In this document: in pieces, positions 46,219-55,583 of the stretch
Layout: the number at the start of each line of letters is the position of its first letter
Numbering within the stretch: position 1 is the first letter of the stretch
NCBI GenBank assembly: GCA_963763015.1
Contig: CAVXML010000009.1
Location: 248,001-312,000, forward strand
Length of the DNA: 64,000 bases
Direction of reading: 5' to 3'
Source: Fodinibacter sp963763015
Lineage (GTDB): Bacteria; Actinomycetota; Actinomycetes; Actinomycetales; Dermatophilaceae
The notes under the pieces: generated by a model
Told to the model about the DNA's origin: nothing
Databases searched by the model: none
The model's input: the letters and a program-made list of their open reading frames with translations, nothing else
Translations under genes and position numbers: made by a program

Positions 46219-47561
46219 CCGCACCCACGAGGCTGGGCCCCATCTCCGGGTTCCCCGAGCTCCTGCCCGCAGAACGGCTCCTCGAGCTGCACGTCATCGA
46301 CGTCATCCGGGAGGTCTTCGAGCTGCACGGGTTCGTGCCCCTCGAGACGCGCGCCGTCGAGCCGGTCGACCGGCTGCTCGGCAAGGGGGGTGACGCCGAC
46401 AAGGAGATCTACGGCATCCGCCGCCTCGCCGCCGACGACCGGGACCGTGATGCCGCGCTCGGCCTGCACTTCGACCTCACGGTGCCCTTGGCGCGCTACG
46501 TCCTCGAGAACGCCGGGAAGCTCGACTTCCCGTTCCGCCGCTACCAGATCCAGAAGGTCTGGCGCGGTGAGCGACCCCAGGAGGGCCGGTTCCGGGAGTT
46601 CACGCAGGCGGACATCGACGTCGTCGACGTGGGCGAGCTCGCGCCGCACTTCGAGGCCGAGATGCCGCTCGTCATCGCGGAGGCGTTCGGCCGCCTGCCG
46701 GTGGGGGAGTTCCGCATCCAGGTGAACAACCGAAAGATCCCCGAGGGCTTCTACCTCGGCATCGGGCTCGACGACGTGCCCACCACGCTGCGCATCGTCG
46801 ACAAGCTCGACAAGATCGGGGCCGGTCCGGTCGCCGAGATGCTCATCGAGTCCGGGGCGAGCGAGGACCAGGCCCGTCAGGTGCTCGCCCTCGCGTCGAT
46901 CCGCAGCGCCGACCTGTCCTTCGTGGATGCCGTGCGCGCTCTCGGTGTGCAGCACCCGACCCTCGACGAAGGCCTCGACGCCCTCGCCGCAGTGATCGCG
47001 GTCGGCTCGGACCAGGCGCCCGGAGTCCTCGTCGCCGACCTGCGCGTGGCTCGGGGCCTGGACTACTACACCGGCACGGTCTACGAGACCCAGCTCGTCG
47101 GCTCGGAGTCGTGGGGCTCGGTGTGCTCCGGCGGACGCTACGACTCCCTCGCCAGTGACGGCCGCACCACCTACCCCGGGGTCGGCATCTCCATCGGCCT
47201 GACCCGGCTCGTGCACCTGCTCGTCGCCGGGCGGGGGCTCACCGCGAGCCGGTCCACCCCCGCCGCGGTGCTCGTCGCGGTCGTCGACGAGGAGAGCCGA
47301 GGCCGCTCGCACGCGATCGCGACCGCCCTGCGCGCGAACGGCATCCCGTGCGAGGTCGCGCCCAGCGCAGCGAGGTTCGGCAAGCAGATCCGGTATGCCG
47401 ACCGGCGCGGCATCCCGTTCGTCTGGTTCCCCGGTGCCGGTGAGGACGGCGACCAGGTCAAGGACATCCGTTCCGGCGAGCAGGTGGACGCCGACGCCGC
47501 CACGTGGCAGTGCCCCGCGGCCGACCTGAAGGCCGGTGTGGTCGCCTCGAAGCGACCGTAA
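46215..47561 (+). CDS. hisS: Histidyl-tRNA synthetase
   Basis: A 448-residue class II synthetase. Motif 2 region: FRRYQIQKVWRGERPQEGRF, FREFTQADIDVV. Histidine-binding motif: RVARGLDYYTGTVYETQLVG. Motif 3: SLASDGRTTYPGVGISIGL. The anticodon domain ends in IRYADRRGIPFVWFPG. GTG 46215 overlaps the upstream hydrolase stop, so the two are translationally coupled. It charges tRNA-His. Confidence 0.96.
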   Translation: MTAPTRLGPISGFPELLPAERLLELHVIDVIREVFELHGFVPLETRAVEPVDRLLGKGGDADKEIYGIRRLAADDRDRDAALGLHFDLTVPLARYVLENAGKLDFPFRRYQIQKVWRGERPQEGRFREFTQADIDVVDVGELAPHFEAEMPLVIAEAFGRLPVGEFRIQVNNRKIPEGFYLGIGLDDVPTTLRIVDKLDKIGAGPVAEMLIESGASEDQARQVLALASIRSADLSFVDAVRALGVQHPTLDEGLDALAAVIAVGSDQAPGVLVADLRVARGLDYYTGTVYETQLVGSESWGSVCSGGRYDSLASDGRTTYPGVGISIGLTRLVHLLVAGRGLTASRSTPAAVLVAVVDEESRGRSHAIATALRANGIPCEVAPSAARFGKQIRYADRRGIPFVWFPGAGEDGDQVKDIRSGEQVDADAATWQCPAADLKAGVVASKRP

Positions 47562-47569
47562 CGAGGTCG

Positions 47570-48187
47570 TCAGGCCCGGGCGGGCCGGGGCGGTCGAAGG
47601 CCGCTCTCCCTGAGCTCGAGCAGGGCCAGCGCGTGGATGACGTCGAGCTCACCGCGGCGCCACGCCCCCGCCGGGTCGTCGGACACCTTGGCCAGCCGCG
47701 GCATCGGTTGGTTCGCCATGGCGCGCAGGGCGAAGAGGTCGAGGTCGGGGGCGGCGTCGATGAAGCGCTGTGCGGCGCCCGCGCGGCGCACGAAGCGCAG
47801 GCGCTGGACGAGCCAGAACGCCCCGACGATGAGCACCGGCACCATGGCCGTCGTGATCGCGAGGAGCAGCGCGACCCGCTCCACCGCGGCGACCAGGTCG
47901 TTGCCGACCTGCTCGATCTCGGACCCCACCCCGGCCGCGGACCGGAACGGCGTCGCCACCCGGTCCTCGAGCAGCGGGAGGTCGTCGACCCCGTCGCCGG
48001 CGCTCGTCATCGTGCCCCGGAAGCTCGACCCCGCACCCGCGAGGTCGCGCCCCGGCCCCGCCAGCTCCATGGTGGTCTCGTGGACCCGTTGGGCCACCCT
48101 CACCCAGAGCACCACCCAGAGCACCATCCCCACGTCGGCGACGACCTGGGTGGCGCGTCGCGCGGGGATGTCGCTGTACAGCTTCAT
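47570..48187 (-). CDS. Hypothetical membrane protein (205 aa)
   Basis: ATG 48187 has a strong GGAGGAA site six bases upstream. The protein has an N-terminal hydrophobic segment (VADVGMVLWVVLWVRVAQRV), a long extracytoplasmic-like helical middle, and a second membrane helix (LLLAITTAMVPVLIVGAFWLV) followed by a cytosolic tail with FIDAAPDLDLFALRAMANQP and DVIHALALLELRESGL. I recognise no family. It is convergent with hisS (8-base gap) and divergent from ald. Homologs in related actinobacteria are likely but not checked. Confidence 0.7.
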   Translation of the reverse strand: MKLYSDIPARRATQVVADVGMVLWVVLWVRVAQRVHETTMELAGPGRDLAGAGSSFRGTMTSAGDGVDDLPLLEDRVATPFRSAAGVGSEIEQVGNDLVAAVERVALLLAITTAMVPVLIVGAFWLVQRLRFVRRAGAAQRFIDAAPDLDLFALRAMANQPMPRLAKVSDDPAGAWRRGELDVIHALALLELRESGLRPPRPARA

Positions 48188-48306
48188 GCCGGTTCCTCCC
48201 GTCAGAGGCCGCACCGCGGCCCGGGTCTAGACTCGCATCGCGCTCGAGCGGGGCGCAGCCTCCTCGGCAACGACGCCGCGGGGAACGACGAGGCAGACAG
48301 GGCTGA

Positions 48307-49428
48307 ATGACGGTGAAGGTCGGGATCCCCAGCGAGGTCAAGAACAACGAGTTCCGTGTCGGCATCACCCCCGTGGGCGTGCACGAGCTGGTCCGCCGTG
48401 GCCACGACGTGTTCGTGCAGAAGGGCGCGGGTCTCGGCTCGACGATCACCGACGAGGAGTACGTCTCGCAGGGTGCCAAGATCCTGGACTCGGCGGACGA
48501 CGTGTGGGCCGAGTCGGACATGGTGATGAAGGTCAAGGAGCCGGTCGCGGAGGAGTACCACCGCCTGCGCGAGGGACTGGTCCTGTTCACCTACCTGCAC
48601 CTGGCAGCCGACCAGCCGCTGACCGAGGAGCTCGTGGCGCGCAAGGTCACCTCCATCGCCTACGAGACCGTGCAGCTGCCGTCGGGCCTGCTGCCGCTGC
48701 TCTACCCGATGTCCGAGGTGGCCGGCTGCCTGGCTCCCCAGGTGGGCGCGCACTCCATGATGAAGGCGCAGGGCGGCCGAGGTGTGCTCATGGGCGGGAT
48801 CGGTGGCGTCGCGAACTCCAAGGTCGTCGTCATCGGAGCGGGTGTCGCAGGCCAGAACGCCGCGAACATCGCCCTCGGCATGGGCGCCGACGTCACGCTG
48901 CTCGACACCGACCTCGACAAGCTCCGGATGAGCTTCTGGCGCTACGACAACCGAGTGGCCCAGATCGCCTCCTCTGCGATGTCCATCCAGGATCAGGTGC
49001 TCGGCGCCGACCTCGTCATCGGCACCGTGCTCATTCCCGGGGCCAAGGCGCCCAAGCTGGTCACCGACGACATGGTCGCGCAGATGAAGCCCGGCTCCGT
49101 TCTCGTCGACGTCGCGATCGACCAGGGTGGCTGCTTCGAGAACTCACGGCCGACCACCCACGCAAACCCCACCTTCGAGGTCCACGACTCCATCTACTAC
49201 TGCGTCGCGAACATGCCGGGTGCGGTGCCGCACACCTCCACCTGGGCGCTCACCAACGCCACGCTGTCCTACGCCATCACGCTCGCCGACCGCGGCTGGA
49301 AGGATGCCTCGAAGGCCGACCCCGCCCTGGCCCTCGGCCTCAACACGCATGCCGGACACGTCACGTATGCGGCCGTCGCCGAGGCGTTCGGCATGGAGAG
49401 CACCACCCTCGACGAGGCGCTGTCCTGA
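48307..49428 (+). CDS. ald: Alanine dehydrogenase
   Basis: A 373-residue enzyme with the family start VGIPSEVKNNEFRVGITPVG, catalytic VKEPVAEEYHRLREGLVLFT and the NAD-binding loop VVVIGAGVAGQNAANIALGM, then LVDVAIDQGGCFENSRPTTH near the C-terminus. It interconverts alanine with pyruvate and ammonia using NAD. It stands alone, with xerD 38 bases downstream. A regulator is not adjacent. Confidence 0.96.
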   Translation: MTVKVGIPSEVKNNEFRVGITPVGVHELVRRGHDVFVQKGAGLGSTITDEEYVSQGAKILDSADDVWAESDMVMKVKEPVAEEYHRLREGLVLFTYLHLAADQPLTEELVARKVTSIAYETVQLPSGLLPLLYPMSEVAGCLAPQVGAHSMMKAQGGRGVLMGGIGGVANSKVVVIGAGVAGQNAANIALGMGADVTLLDTDLDKLRMSFWRYDNRVAQIASSAMSIQDQVLGADLVIGTVLIPGAKAPKLVTDDMVAQMKPGSVLVDVAIDQGGCFENSRPTTHANPTFEVHDSIYYCVANMPGAVPHTSTWALTNATLSYAITLADRGWKDASKADPALALGLNTHAGHVTYAAVAEAFGMESTTLDEALS

Positions 49429-49466
49429 CGGGGGCACCGAGCCACCCGACGGCCCGCCCCACCCCC

Positions 49467-50378
49467 GTGGGGCGGGCCGTCGACGCCTGGCTCACGCACC
49501 TCGACGTGGAGCGGGGAATGTCCCGCAACACCCTCGCCGCGTACCGTCGCGACCTCGCCCGGTGGACGACCCACCTCACGTCGCTGGGCGTCGAGCGGCC
49601 CCAGGACGTCAGGGAGTCCCACGTCGCCGAGTTCCTCGCCCGGCTCAGGGAGGGCGACGCGGACCACCCGCCGCTTGCGGCGTCCTCGGCGGCGCGCACC
49701 CTCGTCGCGGTGCGGGGGCTGCACCGGTTCCTCGCGCTGGAGGGCGTGCTCGACGCGGACCCGGCACGCGCGGTGAGCCCGCCGAAGACCCCGGCACGGC
49801 TGCCCAAGGCGGTACCCGTCGAGGACGTCGAGCGCCTGCTGGAGGCCGCGGCGGTGGGCGGCACCCCGGCATCCCTGCGCGACCGCGCCCTGCTCGAGGT
49901 GCTGTACGGCACGGGCGCGCGCATCTCGGAGGCAGTGGCCCTCGACGTCGACGACGTCGGTGGTGACGAGGGTGTCGTGCTGCTCCGGGGGAAGGGTGGC
50001 AAGGAGCGCTTCGTGCCGCTCGGGTCGTACGCCGCGTCGGCGGTGTCGGCCTGGCTGGTGCGTGGACGCCCACTCTTCGCGAGCCGGGGGACGGGCACAC
50101 CGGCCCTCTTCCTCAACGCCCGGGGCGGGAGACTCTCACGCCAGAGCGCCTGGTCGGTGCTGCGGAGCTGCGCCGAGCGGGCCCACCTGGGCGGCCACCT
50201 CTCGCCGCACACCCTGCGACACTCCTTCGCCACCCACCTCCTGGAGGGCGGCGCCGACGTGCGGGTCGTCCAGGAGCTGCTGGGCCACGCGTCGGTGACG
50301 ACGACGCAGGTCTACACCCTCGTCACGGTGCAGCGGCTGCGCGAGGTGTACTCCCAGAGCCACCCTCGGGCCCGCTGA
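49467..50378 (+). CDS. xerD: Site-specific tyrosine recombinase XerD
   Basis: A 303-residue recombinase. The SAM-like core-binding part begins AWLTHLDVERGMSRNTLAAY. The catalytic domain shows all residues: Arg in YGTGARISEAVAL, Lys in LRGKGGKERFVPLG, HTLRHSFATHLLEGGADV, LLGHASVTTTQVY with the final Tyr. It resolves chromosome dimers at dif. GTG 49467 is the only reasonable start and lacks a ribosome binding site. The xerD - parA-like - scpA - scpB order is conserved in actinobacteria. Confidence 0.93.
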   Translation: MGRAVDAWLTHLDVERGMSRNTLAAYRRDLARWTTHLTSLGVERPQDVRESHVAEFLARLREGDADHPPLAASSAARTLVAVRGLHRFLALEGVLDADPARAVSPPKTPARLPKAVPVEDVERLLEAAAVGGTPASLRDRALLEVLYGTGARISEAVALDVDDVGGDEGVVLLRGKGGKERFVPLGSYAASAVSAWLVRGRPLFASRGTGTPALFLNARGGRLSRQSAWSVLRSCAERAHLGGHLSPHTLRHSFATHLLEGGADVRVVQELLGHASVTTTQVYTLVTVQRLREVYSQSHPRAR

Positions 50379-50441
50379 TAAGGTCGGTGCCGATCAGCGC
50401 GAGGCTGACCGCCGAGCACCACCTGCACCGGGGAGAGACAG

Positions 50442-51320
50442 TTGGATTCCGACACGGCGTTCGAGATCCGCACCGCTGGACACGTGGGCCCGACAGGGCG
50501 GCCGCTCCCCGACTTCCCCCAGCCGCCACCCCTCACCTCGCACGGGCCCGCCCGGGTCATCGCCATGTGCAACCAGAAGGGTGGGGTCGGCAAGACGACC
50601 ACGACGATCAACCTCGGTGCGGCGCTCGCCGAGCTCGGTCGCCGGGTGCTGCTCGTCGACTTCGACCCGCAGGGCGCGCTCTCGGTCGGGTTGGGGATCC
50701 AGGCCCAACAGCTCGACGTGACCGTCTACAACCTGCTGATCGAGCGGGGACACGACGTGCACACCGTCGTGCAGCGAACGAAGGTCGACGACCTCGACCT
50801 CCTGCCGGCCAACATCGACCTGTCGGCCGCGGAGGTCCAGCTCGTCGGTGAGGTCGCCCGCGAGCAGATCCTCGCCCGGGTGCTGCGTCCGCTCCTCGAC
50901 GACTACGACGTCGTGCTCATCGACTGCCAGCCGTCCCTCGGGCTGCTCACCGTCAACGCGCTGACGGCGGCGCACGGCGTCATCATCCCGCTCGAGTGCG
51001 AGTTCTTCGCGATGCGCGGCGTCGCGCTGCTCATCGAGACCATCGAGAAGATCACCGACCGGCTGAACCCACGCCTCCAGGTCGACGGCATCCTCGCCAC
51101 GATGTACGACGGCCGCACGCTGCACTCCCGCGAGGTCGTCGCCAGCGTGGTCGACCACTTCGGTGACCAGGTGTTCCACACGGTGATCTCCCGGACGGTC
51201 AAGTTCCCAGATGCGAGCCTCGCCGCGGAGCCGATCACGACGTACGACGCCACGCACAAGGGCGCCGACTCCTATCGCCAGCTCGCCCGTGAGCTCATCG
51301 CCCGCGGCGGGGCGGCCTGA
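50442..51320 (+). CDS. ParA/Soj-family ATPase of the scpAB locus
   Basis: A 292-residue deviant-Walker ATPase starting at TTG 50442 (GGGGAGA upstream). After a Pro-rich leader of about 37 residues come MCNQKGGVGKTTTTINLGAA, VLLVDFDPQGALSVGLG, VVLIDCQPSLGLLTVNAL and PLECEFFAMRGVALLIE. No parB is adjacent; this is the paralog that travels with scpA/scpB (like Rv1708), not the origin ParA. It probably helps chromosome organisation; the exact role is not settled. Confidence 0.92.
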   Translation: MDSDTAFEIRTAGHVGPTGRPLPDFPQPPPLTSHGPARVIAMCNQKGGVGKTTTTINLGAALAELGRRVLLVDFDPQGALSVGLGIQAQQLDVTVYNLLIERGHDVHTVVQRTKVDDLDLLPANIDLSAAEVQLVGEVAREQILARVLRPLLDDYDVVLIDCQPSLGLLTVNALTAAHGVIIPLECEFFAMRGVALLIETIEKITDRLNPRLQVDGILATMYDGRTLHSREVVASVVDHFGDQVFHTVISRTVKFPDASLAAEPITTYDATHKGADSYRQLARELIARGGAA

Positions 51321-51324
51321 CCGC

Positions 51325-52272
51325 GTGACCGCCGTCCCCCACGATGCCGGGGGCGGCGGGCTACCGGCCCCTGCCGCCGACCCTGCCGTCGTGTCCGATC
51401 CCGCCGACGTGGTTCCCGGGGGCGTGCTCACCCGCCGGCCGCCGGCCACCGCCTTCGAGGTGACCCTCGACGTCTTCACCGGCCCCTTCGACCTTCTGCT
51501 CGGGCTCATCAGCCGGCACAAGCTCGACATCACCGAGATCGCGCTCGCCGAGGTGACCGACGACTTCCTCGAGCACATCCGGGTGGAGCGCGCGAAGCCG
51601 GACGGTTGGGACCTGTCGCAGGCCACGGAGTTCCTCCTCGTCGCGGCCACGCTGCTCGACCTCAAGGCCGCCCGGCTCCTGCCGCACTCCGGCCCGGAGG
51701 ACGAGGACGACCTGGCCCTCATCGAGGCGAGGGACATCCTGTTCGCCCGGCTGCTGCAGTACCGCGCGTTCAAGGACATCGCGCGGACGTTCGCCGACCG
51801 GATGGCGACCGCCGGCCGGATGCACCCGCGCACGGCATCCCTGGAGCCGCAGCTGGCCGCCCTGCTCCCCGAGCTCGTCATGACGGTGACCCCTGAGCAG
51901 CTGGCCATGATCGCTGCGCGGGCCATGGTGCCCCGACGGCCTCCGACCGTAGGGCTGGGCCACCTGCATGCCCCCGCGGTGAGCGTCCGGGAGCAGGCGG
52001 GCATCCTCGGCACGAGGCTGCGCCGGGAGCGGGTCGCGTCGTTCCGTGGCCTGGTCGCGGACGCGGACTCGACGCTCGTCGTCGTGGCGCGCTTCCTCGC
52101 CCTCCTGGAGCTCTTCCGCGACGCGGCCATCGCGTTCGAGCAGGCGGAGGCGCTCGGCGAGCTCACCGTCCGCTGGACCGGCCCGGAGGAGGGCGACATC
52201 GAGGTCGACGACGAGTTCGACGAGCCACCGCCCGAGCCACGCCGTGAGGAACCCCCCGAGGAGAGCCGATGA
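51325..52272 (+). CDS. scpA: Segregation and condensation protein A
   Basis: A 315-residue kleisin. The N-terminal SMC-binding segment is FEVTLDVFTGPFDLLLGLIS and HKLDITEIALAEVTDDFLEH. FLLVAATLLDLKAARLLP follows, and the C-terminal winged helix includes VVARFLALLELFRDAAIAFE. GTG 51325 is four bases after the parA stop. With ScpB and SMC it forms condensin. The tail is acidic and Pro-rich. Confidence 0.94.
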   Translation: MTAVPHDAGGGGLPAPAADPAVVSDPADVVPGGVLTRRPPATAFEVTLDVFTGPFDLLLGLISRHKLDITEIALAEVTDDFLEHIRVERAKPDGWDLSQATEFLLVAATLLDLKAARLLPHSGPEDEDDLALIEARDILFARLLQYRAFKDIARTFADRMATAGRMHPRTASLEPQLAALLPELVMTVTPEQLAMIAARAMVPRRPPTVGLGHLHAPAVSVREQAGILGTRLRRERVASFRGLVADADSTLVVVARFLALLELFRDAAIAFEQAEALGELTVRWTGPEEGDIEVDDEFDEPPPEPRREEPPEESR

Positions 52273-52889
52273 GCGAGCCGCCCGAGGACTCCACCACCAC
52301 CAGCGGGGACCAGCTGGCGTTCGACGTCTCAGACCTCCCGGGGGGCATCGAGGCGGCGCTCGAGGCCGTGCTCATGGTCGTCGACGAGCCGGTCAGCGCG
52401 ATGTCGCTCGCGGCGGCCCTGGAGCAGCCCCTGCCAGACGTGGAGGCGGCCCTCGCTCGGCTCGAGGAGGGGTATGCCGCCCAGCACCGCGGCTTCACGC
52501 TCCGCCACGTCGGAGGGGGGTGGCGGATGTACAGCCGTCACGAGTACGCCCCTGTGGTCGAGCGCTTCGTCCTCGACGGCCAGCAGGCCCGGATGACCCA
52601 GGCCTCGCTGGAGACCCTTGCGGTGATCGCCTACCGGCAGCCCGTCTCCCGTTCGCGCGTCGCGGCCGTGCGCGGTGTCAACGTCGACGGGGTCATCCGC
52701 ACCCTCATCACCCGCGGGCTCATCGAGGAGGTGGGCCACGACGAGGAGTCCACCGCGATCCTCTACGGCACCACCTCGTACTTCCTCGAGCGGTTGGGCC
52801 TGCAGAGCCTGGACGACCTGCCTGCGCTGGCCCCCTACCTGCCCGAGGTCGACGTGCTCGACGAGATCGCCGAAGGAGGCCGCTCATGA
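52269..52889 (+). CDS. scpB: Segregation and condensation protein B
   Basis: A 206-residue protein with tandem winged helices: GIEAALEAVLMVVDEPVSAM, ARLEEGYAAQHRGFTLRHVG and MTQASLETLAVIAYRQPVSR, with VRGVNVDGVIRTLITRGLIE. It dimerises and binds ScpA. ATG 52269 overlaps the scpA stop and its own stop overlaps the rluB start, so the operon is tightly coupled. Confidence 0.95.
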   Translation: MSEPPEDSTTTSGDQLAFDVSDLPGGIEAALEAVLMVVDEPVSAMSLAAALEQPLPDVEAALARLEEGYAAQHRGFTLRHVGGGWRMYSRHEYAPVVERFVLDGQQARMTQASLETLAVIAYRQPVSRSRVAAVRGVNVDGVIRTLITRGLIEEVGHDEESTAILYGTTSYFLERLGLQSLDDLPALAPYLPEVDVLDEIAEGGRS

Positions 52890-53779
52890 CGCCGCCGAAG
52901 AACCGTGGGCACGCACCCGGCGGGCCCAGAAAGGGCCAGGGACGGGGCCACGGACGGGGCGGGCGGGGCACACCGAAGCGCGCCGGCACCACGCGACCGA
53001 GCCAGCCCACCGCCGCTCCCCAGTGGCCGAAGCGGCCGGCCGTCGACGTCCACGACCCCGACGGTGTCCGGCTCCAGAAGCTCCTTGCCGCGGCGGGCGT
53101 CGGCTCGCGACGGGTCTGCGAGGACCTCATCACCGCAGGACGGGTGGAGGTGGACGGCCAGGTCGTCACCGAGCTCGGCGTGCGGATCCGGCCGACCCAG
53201 TCGGTGCACGTCGACGGGGTGCGGATCCAGCTCGACGAGTCACGGGTGTACCTGGCGTTCAACAAGCCGCTCGGCGTCGTCACCTCGATGAGCGACGAGC
53301 TGGGCCGACTGGACATCGGCGACTTCGTGGCCAACCGCAAGGAGCGGTTGTTCCACGTCGGCCGGCTCGACGCCGACACGGAGGGCCTCCTGCTGCTGAC
53401 GAACGACGGCGAGCTCGCCCACCGCTTGCAGCACCCTCGGTACGGCGTCCTCAAGACGTACCTGGCGCAGATACCGGGCCCCGTCCCCAGGGACCTGGGC
53501 CGCCGGCTGCGCGAGGGTGTCCAGCTCGACGACGGCCCCGTGGCGGTGGACTCCTTCCGCGTGGTCGACTCCGCGCCCGGCAAGGCGCTCGTCGAGGTGG
53601 TCCTCCACGAAGGCCGCAAGCACATCGTCCGTCGAATGCTCGCCGAGGTCGGTCACCCCGTGCTCACCCTCGTCCGCACCAAGGTCGGGCCGATCCACCT
53701 CGGTGACACCAAGCCGGGGAAGTGGCGCAACCTCACGAGCACCGAGGTCGGCGCCCTCTACGCGGCGGCGGACCTGTGA
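52886..53779 (+). CDS. rluB: 23S rRNA pseudouridine synthase (RluB-like)
   Basis: A 297-residue enzyme. A basic Gly/Arg/Pro-rich N-terminal tail (about 45 residues) precedes an S4 domain (VRLQKLLAAAGVGSRRVCED) and the RsuA-type catalytic domain with the Asp motif FHVGRLDADTEGLLLLTNDG. LHEGRKHIVRRMLAEVGHPV is the usual C-terminal signature. It makes pseudouridine in 23S rRNA (near 2605 by homology). It is coupled with scpB upstream and tyrA downstream. Confidence 0.93.
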   Translation: MTPPKNRGHAPGGPRKGQGRGHGRGGRGTPKRAGTTRPSQPTAAPQWPKRPAVDVHDPDGVRLQKLLAAAGVGSRRVCEDLITAGRVEVDGQVVTELGVRIRPTQSVHVDGVRIQLDESRVYLAFNKPLGVVTSMSDELGRLDIGDFVANRKERLFHVGRLDADTEGLLLLTNDGELAHRLQHPRYGVLKTYLAQIPGPVPRDLGRRLREGVQLDDGPVAVDSFRVVDSAPGKALVEVVLHEGRKHIVRRMLAEVGHPVLTLVRTKVGPIHLGDTKPGKWRNLTSTEVGALYAAADL

Positions 53780-54855
53780 CGCGGGTCCACGTCGTCGGTA
53801 CCGGCCTGTTGGGCACCAGCCTCGCGCTGGCGCTGACCCGCCTGGGCGACGACGTCACGCTCGAGGACATCAGCCCCACGCACGCCGCCCTGGCTCGCGA
53901 CCTCGGGGCGGGGCGGTTACCGACCGGTGAGGTCGAGCCCGAGCTCGTCGTGGTCGCGACGCCCCCGGACGTCACCGCCGGGTGCGTGGCGGCGGCGCTC
54001 GGCCGCTGGCCGACCGCCGCCGTCACGGACGTCGCATCCGTCAAGGGCGTCGTGGTCGACGACCTGCGTGCGGTCGGGGCCGACCTCACCCGGTACTGCG
54101 GGTCCCACCCGATGGCGGGACGTGAGCGGTCGGGCGCGGTCGCGGGGCGGCACGACCTCTTCGACGGCCGCGCCTGGGTACTGACCCCGACCTCGGAGAC
54201 CGACCCCGCGATCGTCCGGCTCGTCGCTGCGGTGGCCCGGTCCGCTGGCGCGGCGGTGAGCACCCTGCCTCCCGAGCGGCACGACGCGGCGGTGGCCGCG
54301 GTGTCCCACGTGCCGCAGCTCGCGGCGAGCCTCGTCGCGGCGCGCCTGGAGTCGCTCGACGACGCCGCCGTCGCCCTCGCCGGGCAGGGCCTGCGGGACG
54401 TGACCCGGATCGCCGCGAGCGACCCCCAGCTCTGGACCCAGATCCTGGCCGGCAACGCGCCGGCAGTGCGCACCGTCCTCGCCGAGCTCATCGAGGACCT
54501 CACCGTGGTCCTGGGCGCCCTGGACGAGCTGAGCACGTCGACGGACGCCCCCGGCGCGCGCGGCACCCTGGCCCGCGCCATGGCCGCGGGCAATGCGGGC
54601 CACGCTCGGATACCCGGGAAGCACGGTGCCGCGCCGACGGAGTACCGGACGGTCCGGGTCCTCATCCCCGACGAGCCGGGCCAGCTCGGCCGGCTCTTCG
54701 CCGACATCGGGGAGATCGGCACGAACATCGAGGAGTTCCACCTCGACCACGGGCTGGGGCAGCCGTTCGGGCTCGCCGAGGTCGACGTCGTCCCTGGGGC
54801 GGCCGCCGGCCTGGCCGACGCCCTGCAGGACCGCGGCTGGCGACTGCACGGCTGA
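53776..54855 (+). CDS. tyrA: Prephenate dehydrogenase
   Basis: A 359-residue enzyme for tyrosine synthesis. GTG 53776 overlaps the rluB stop. VHVVGTGLLGTSLALALTRL is the NAD(P) loop, VTDVASVKGVVVDDL and CGSHPMAGRERSGAVAG carry active-site residues, and AAVSHVPQLAASLVAARLES follows. A C-terminal ACT domain begins near residue 293 (RTVRVLIPDEPGQLGRLFAD), which suggests feedback by tyrosine. Location inside the scpB - cmk operon is as in many Micrococcales (recalled). Confidence 0.94.
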   Translation: MTRVHVVGTGLLGTSLALALTRLGDDVTLEDISPTHAALARDLGAGRLPTGEVEPELVVVATPPDVTAGCVAAALGRWPTAAVTDVASVKGVVVDDLRAVGADLTRYCGSHPMAGRERSGAVAGRHDLFDGRAWVLTPTSETDPAIVRLVAAVARSAGAAVSTLPPERHDAAVAAVSHVPQLAASLVAARLESLDDAAVALAGQGLRDVTRIAASDPQLWTQILAGNAPAVRTVLAELIEDLTVVLGALDELSTSTDAPGARGTLARAMAAGNAGHARIPGKHGAAPTEYRTVRVLIPDEPGQLGRLFADIGEIGTNIEEFHLDHGLGQPFGLAEVDVVPGAAAGLADALQDRGWRLHG

Positions 54856-54877
54856 GCCGCCACTAGGCTGACGCGCC

Positions 54878-55567
54878 ATGACCGCACGCCTGACGATCGC
54901 GATCGACGGCCCCTCCGGCTCCGGGAAGAGCAGTGTCTCCAGGGCCGTCGCCCGCCGCCTCGGGGTGGGCTACCTCGACACCGGTGCCATGTACCGGGCG
55001 CTGACCTGGTGGTGTCTGGACCGAGGCCTGGACCTCACCGACCAGGATGCCGTGGCGTCCGCCGCGCGCGAGCTGCCGCTCGAGCTCGGCACCGACCCCA
55101 CTGCCGCGTCCGTCCGCGTCGACGGCACCGACGTCACCGCGGCGATCCGCTCGACCGAGGTCAGCACGGCGGTCTCTGCCGTCGCCACGAACCCGCAGGT
55201 GCGACCTGTGCTCCACAGGCTCCAGCGTGACCTCATGGCCCGCGTCGCCGAGCAGAGCGGGGGAGTGGTCGCGGAGGGGCGGGACATCACCACCGTGGTC
55301 GCGCCGGACGCGAACGTGCGGGTGCTGCTCACGGCATCCGAGGACGCGCGCCTGCGCCGTCGCTCCGCCGAGCTGCACGGCACCACCGACCCGCACGCCG
55401 TCGAGGCCACCCGGGACCAGGTGGTGCGCCGTGACCGCGACGACTCCACCGTCTCGACGTTCACCGAGGCCGCTGAGGGAGTCGTGCTCCTGGACACCTC
55501 CGACCTCGACTTCGACGAGAGCGTGGAGGCCGTCCTCGACGTCGTGGCCGCGCACACGTCGGAGTGA
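54878..55567 (+). CDS. cmk: Cytidylate kinase
   Basis: A 229-residue nucleotide kinase. DGPSGSGKSSVSRAVARRLG is the P-loop, LDTGAMYRALTWWCL the NMP-binding region, and VVAEGRDITTVVAPDANVRV the catalytic segment. It phosphorylates CMP and dCMP. TAGGCT (54864-54869), eight bases before ATG 54878, could give a leaderless mRNA besides readthrough from tyrA. Confidence 0.96.
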   Translation: MTARLTIAIDGPSGSGKSSVSRAVARRLGVGYLDTGAMYRALTWWCLDRGLDLTDQDAVASAARELPLELGTDPTAASVRVDGTDVTAAIRSTEVSTAVSAVATNPQVRPVLHRLQRDLMARVAEQSGGVVAEGRDITTVVAPDANVRVLLTASEDARLRRRSAELHGTTDPHAVEATRDQVVRRDRDDSTVSTFTEAAEGVVLLDTSDLDFDESVEAVLDVVAAHTSE

Positions 55568-55583
55568 CCCGAGGGCCGCACAG

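Noticed and set aside
50442..51320. Chromosome-origin parA with a nearby oriC/parS region
   Set aside because: No parB, dnaA or gidB is adjacent, and the xerD-scpA-scpB context identifies the scp-linked ParA paralog.
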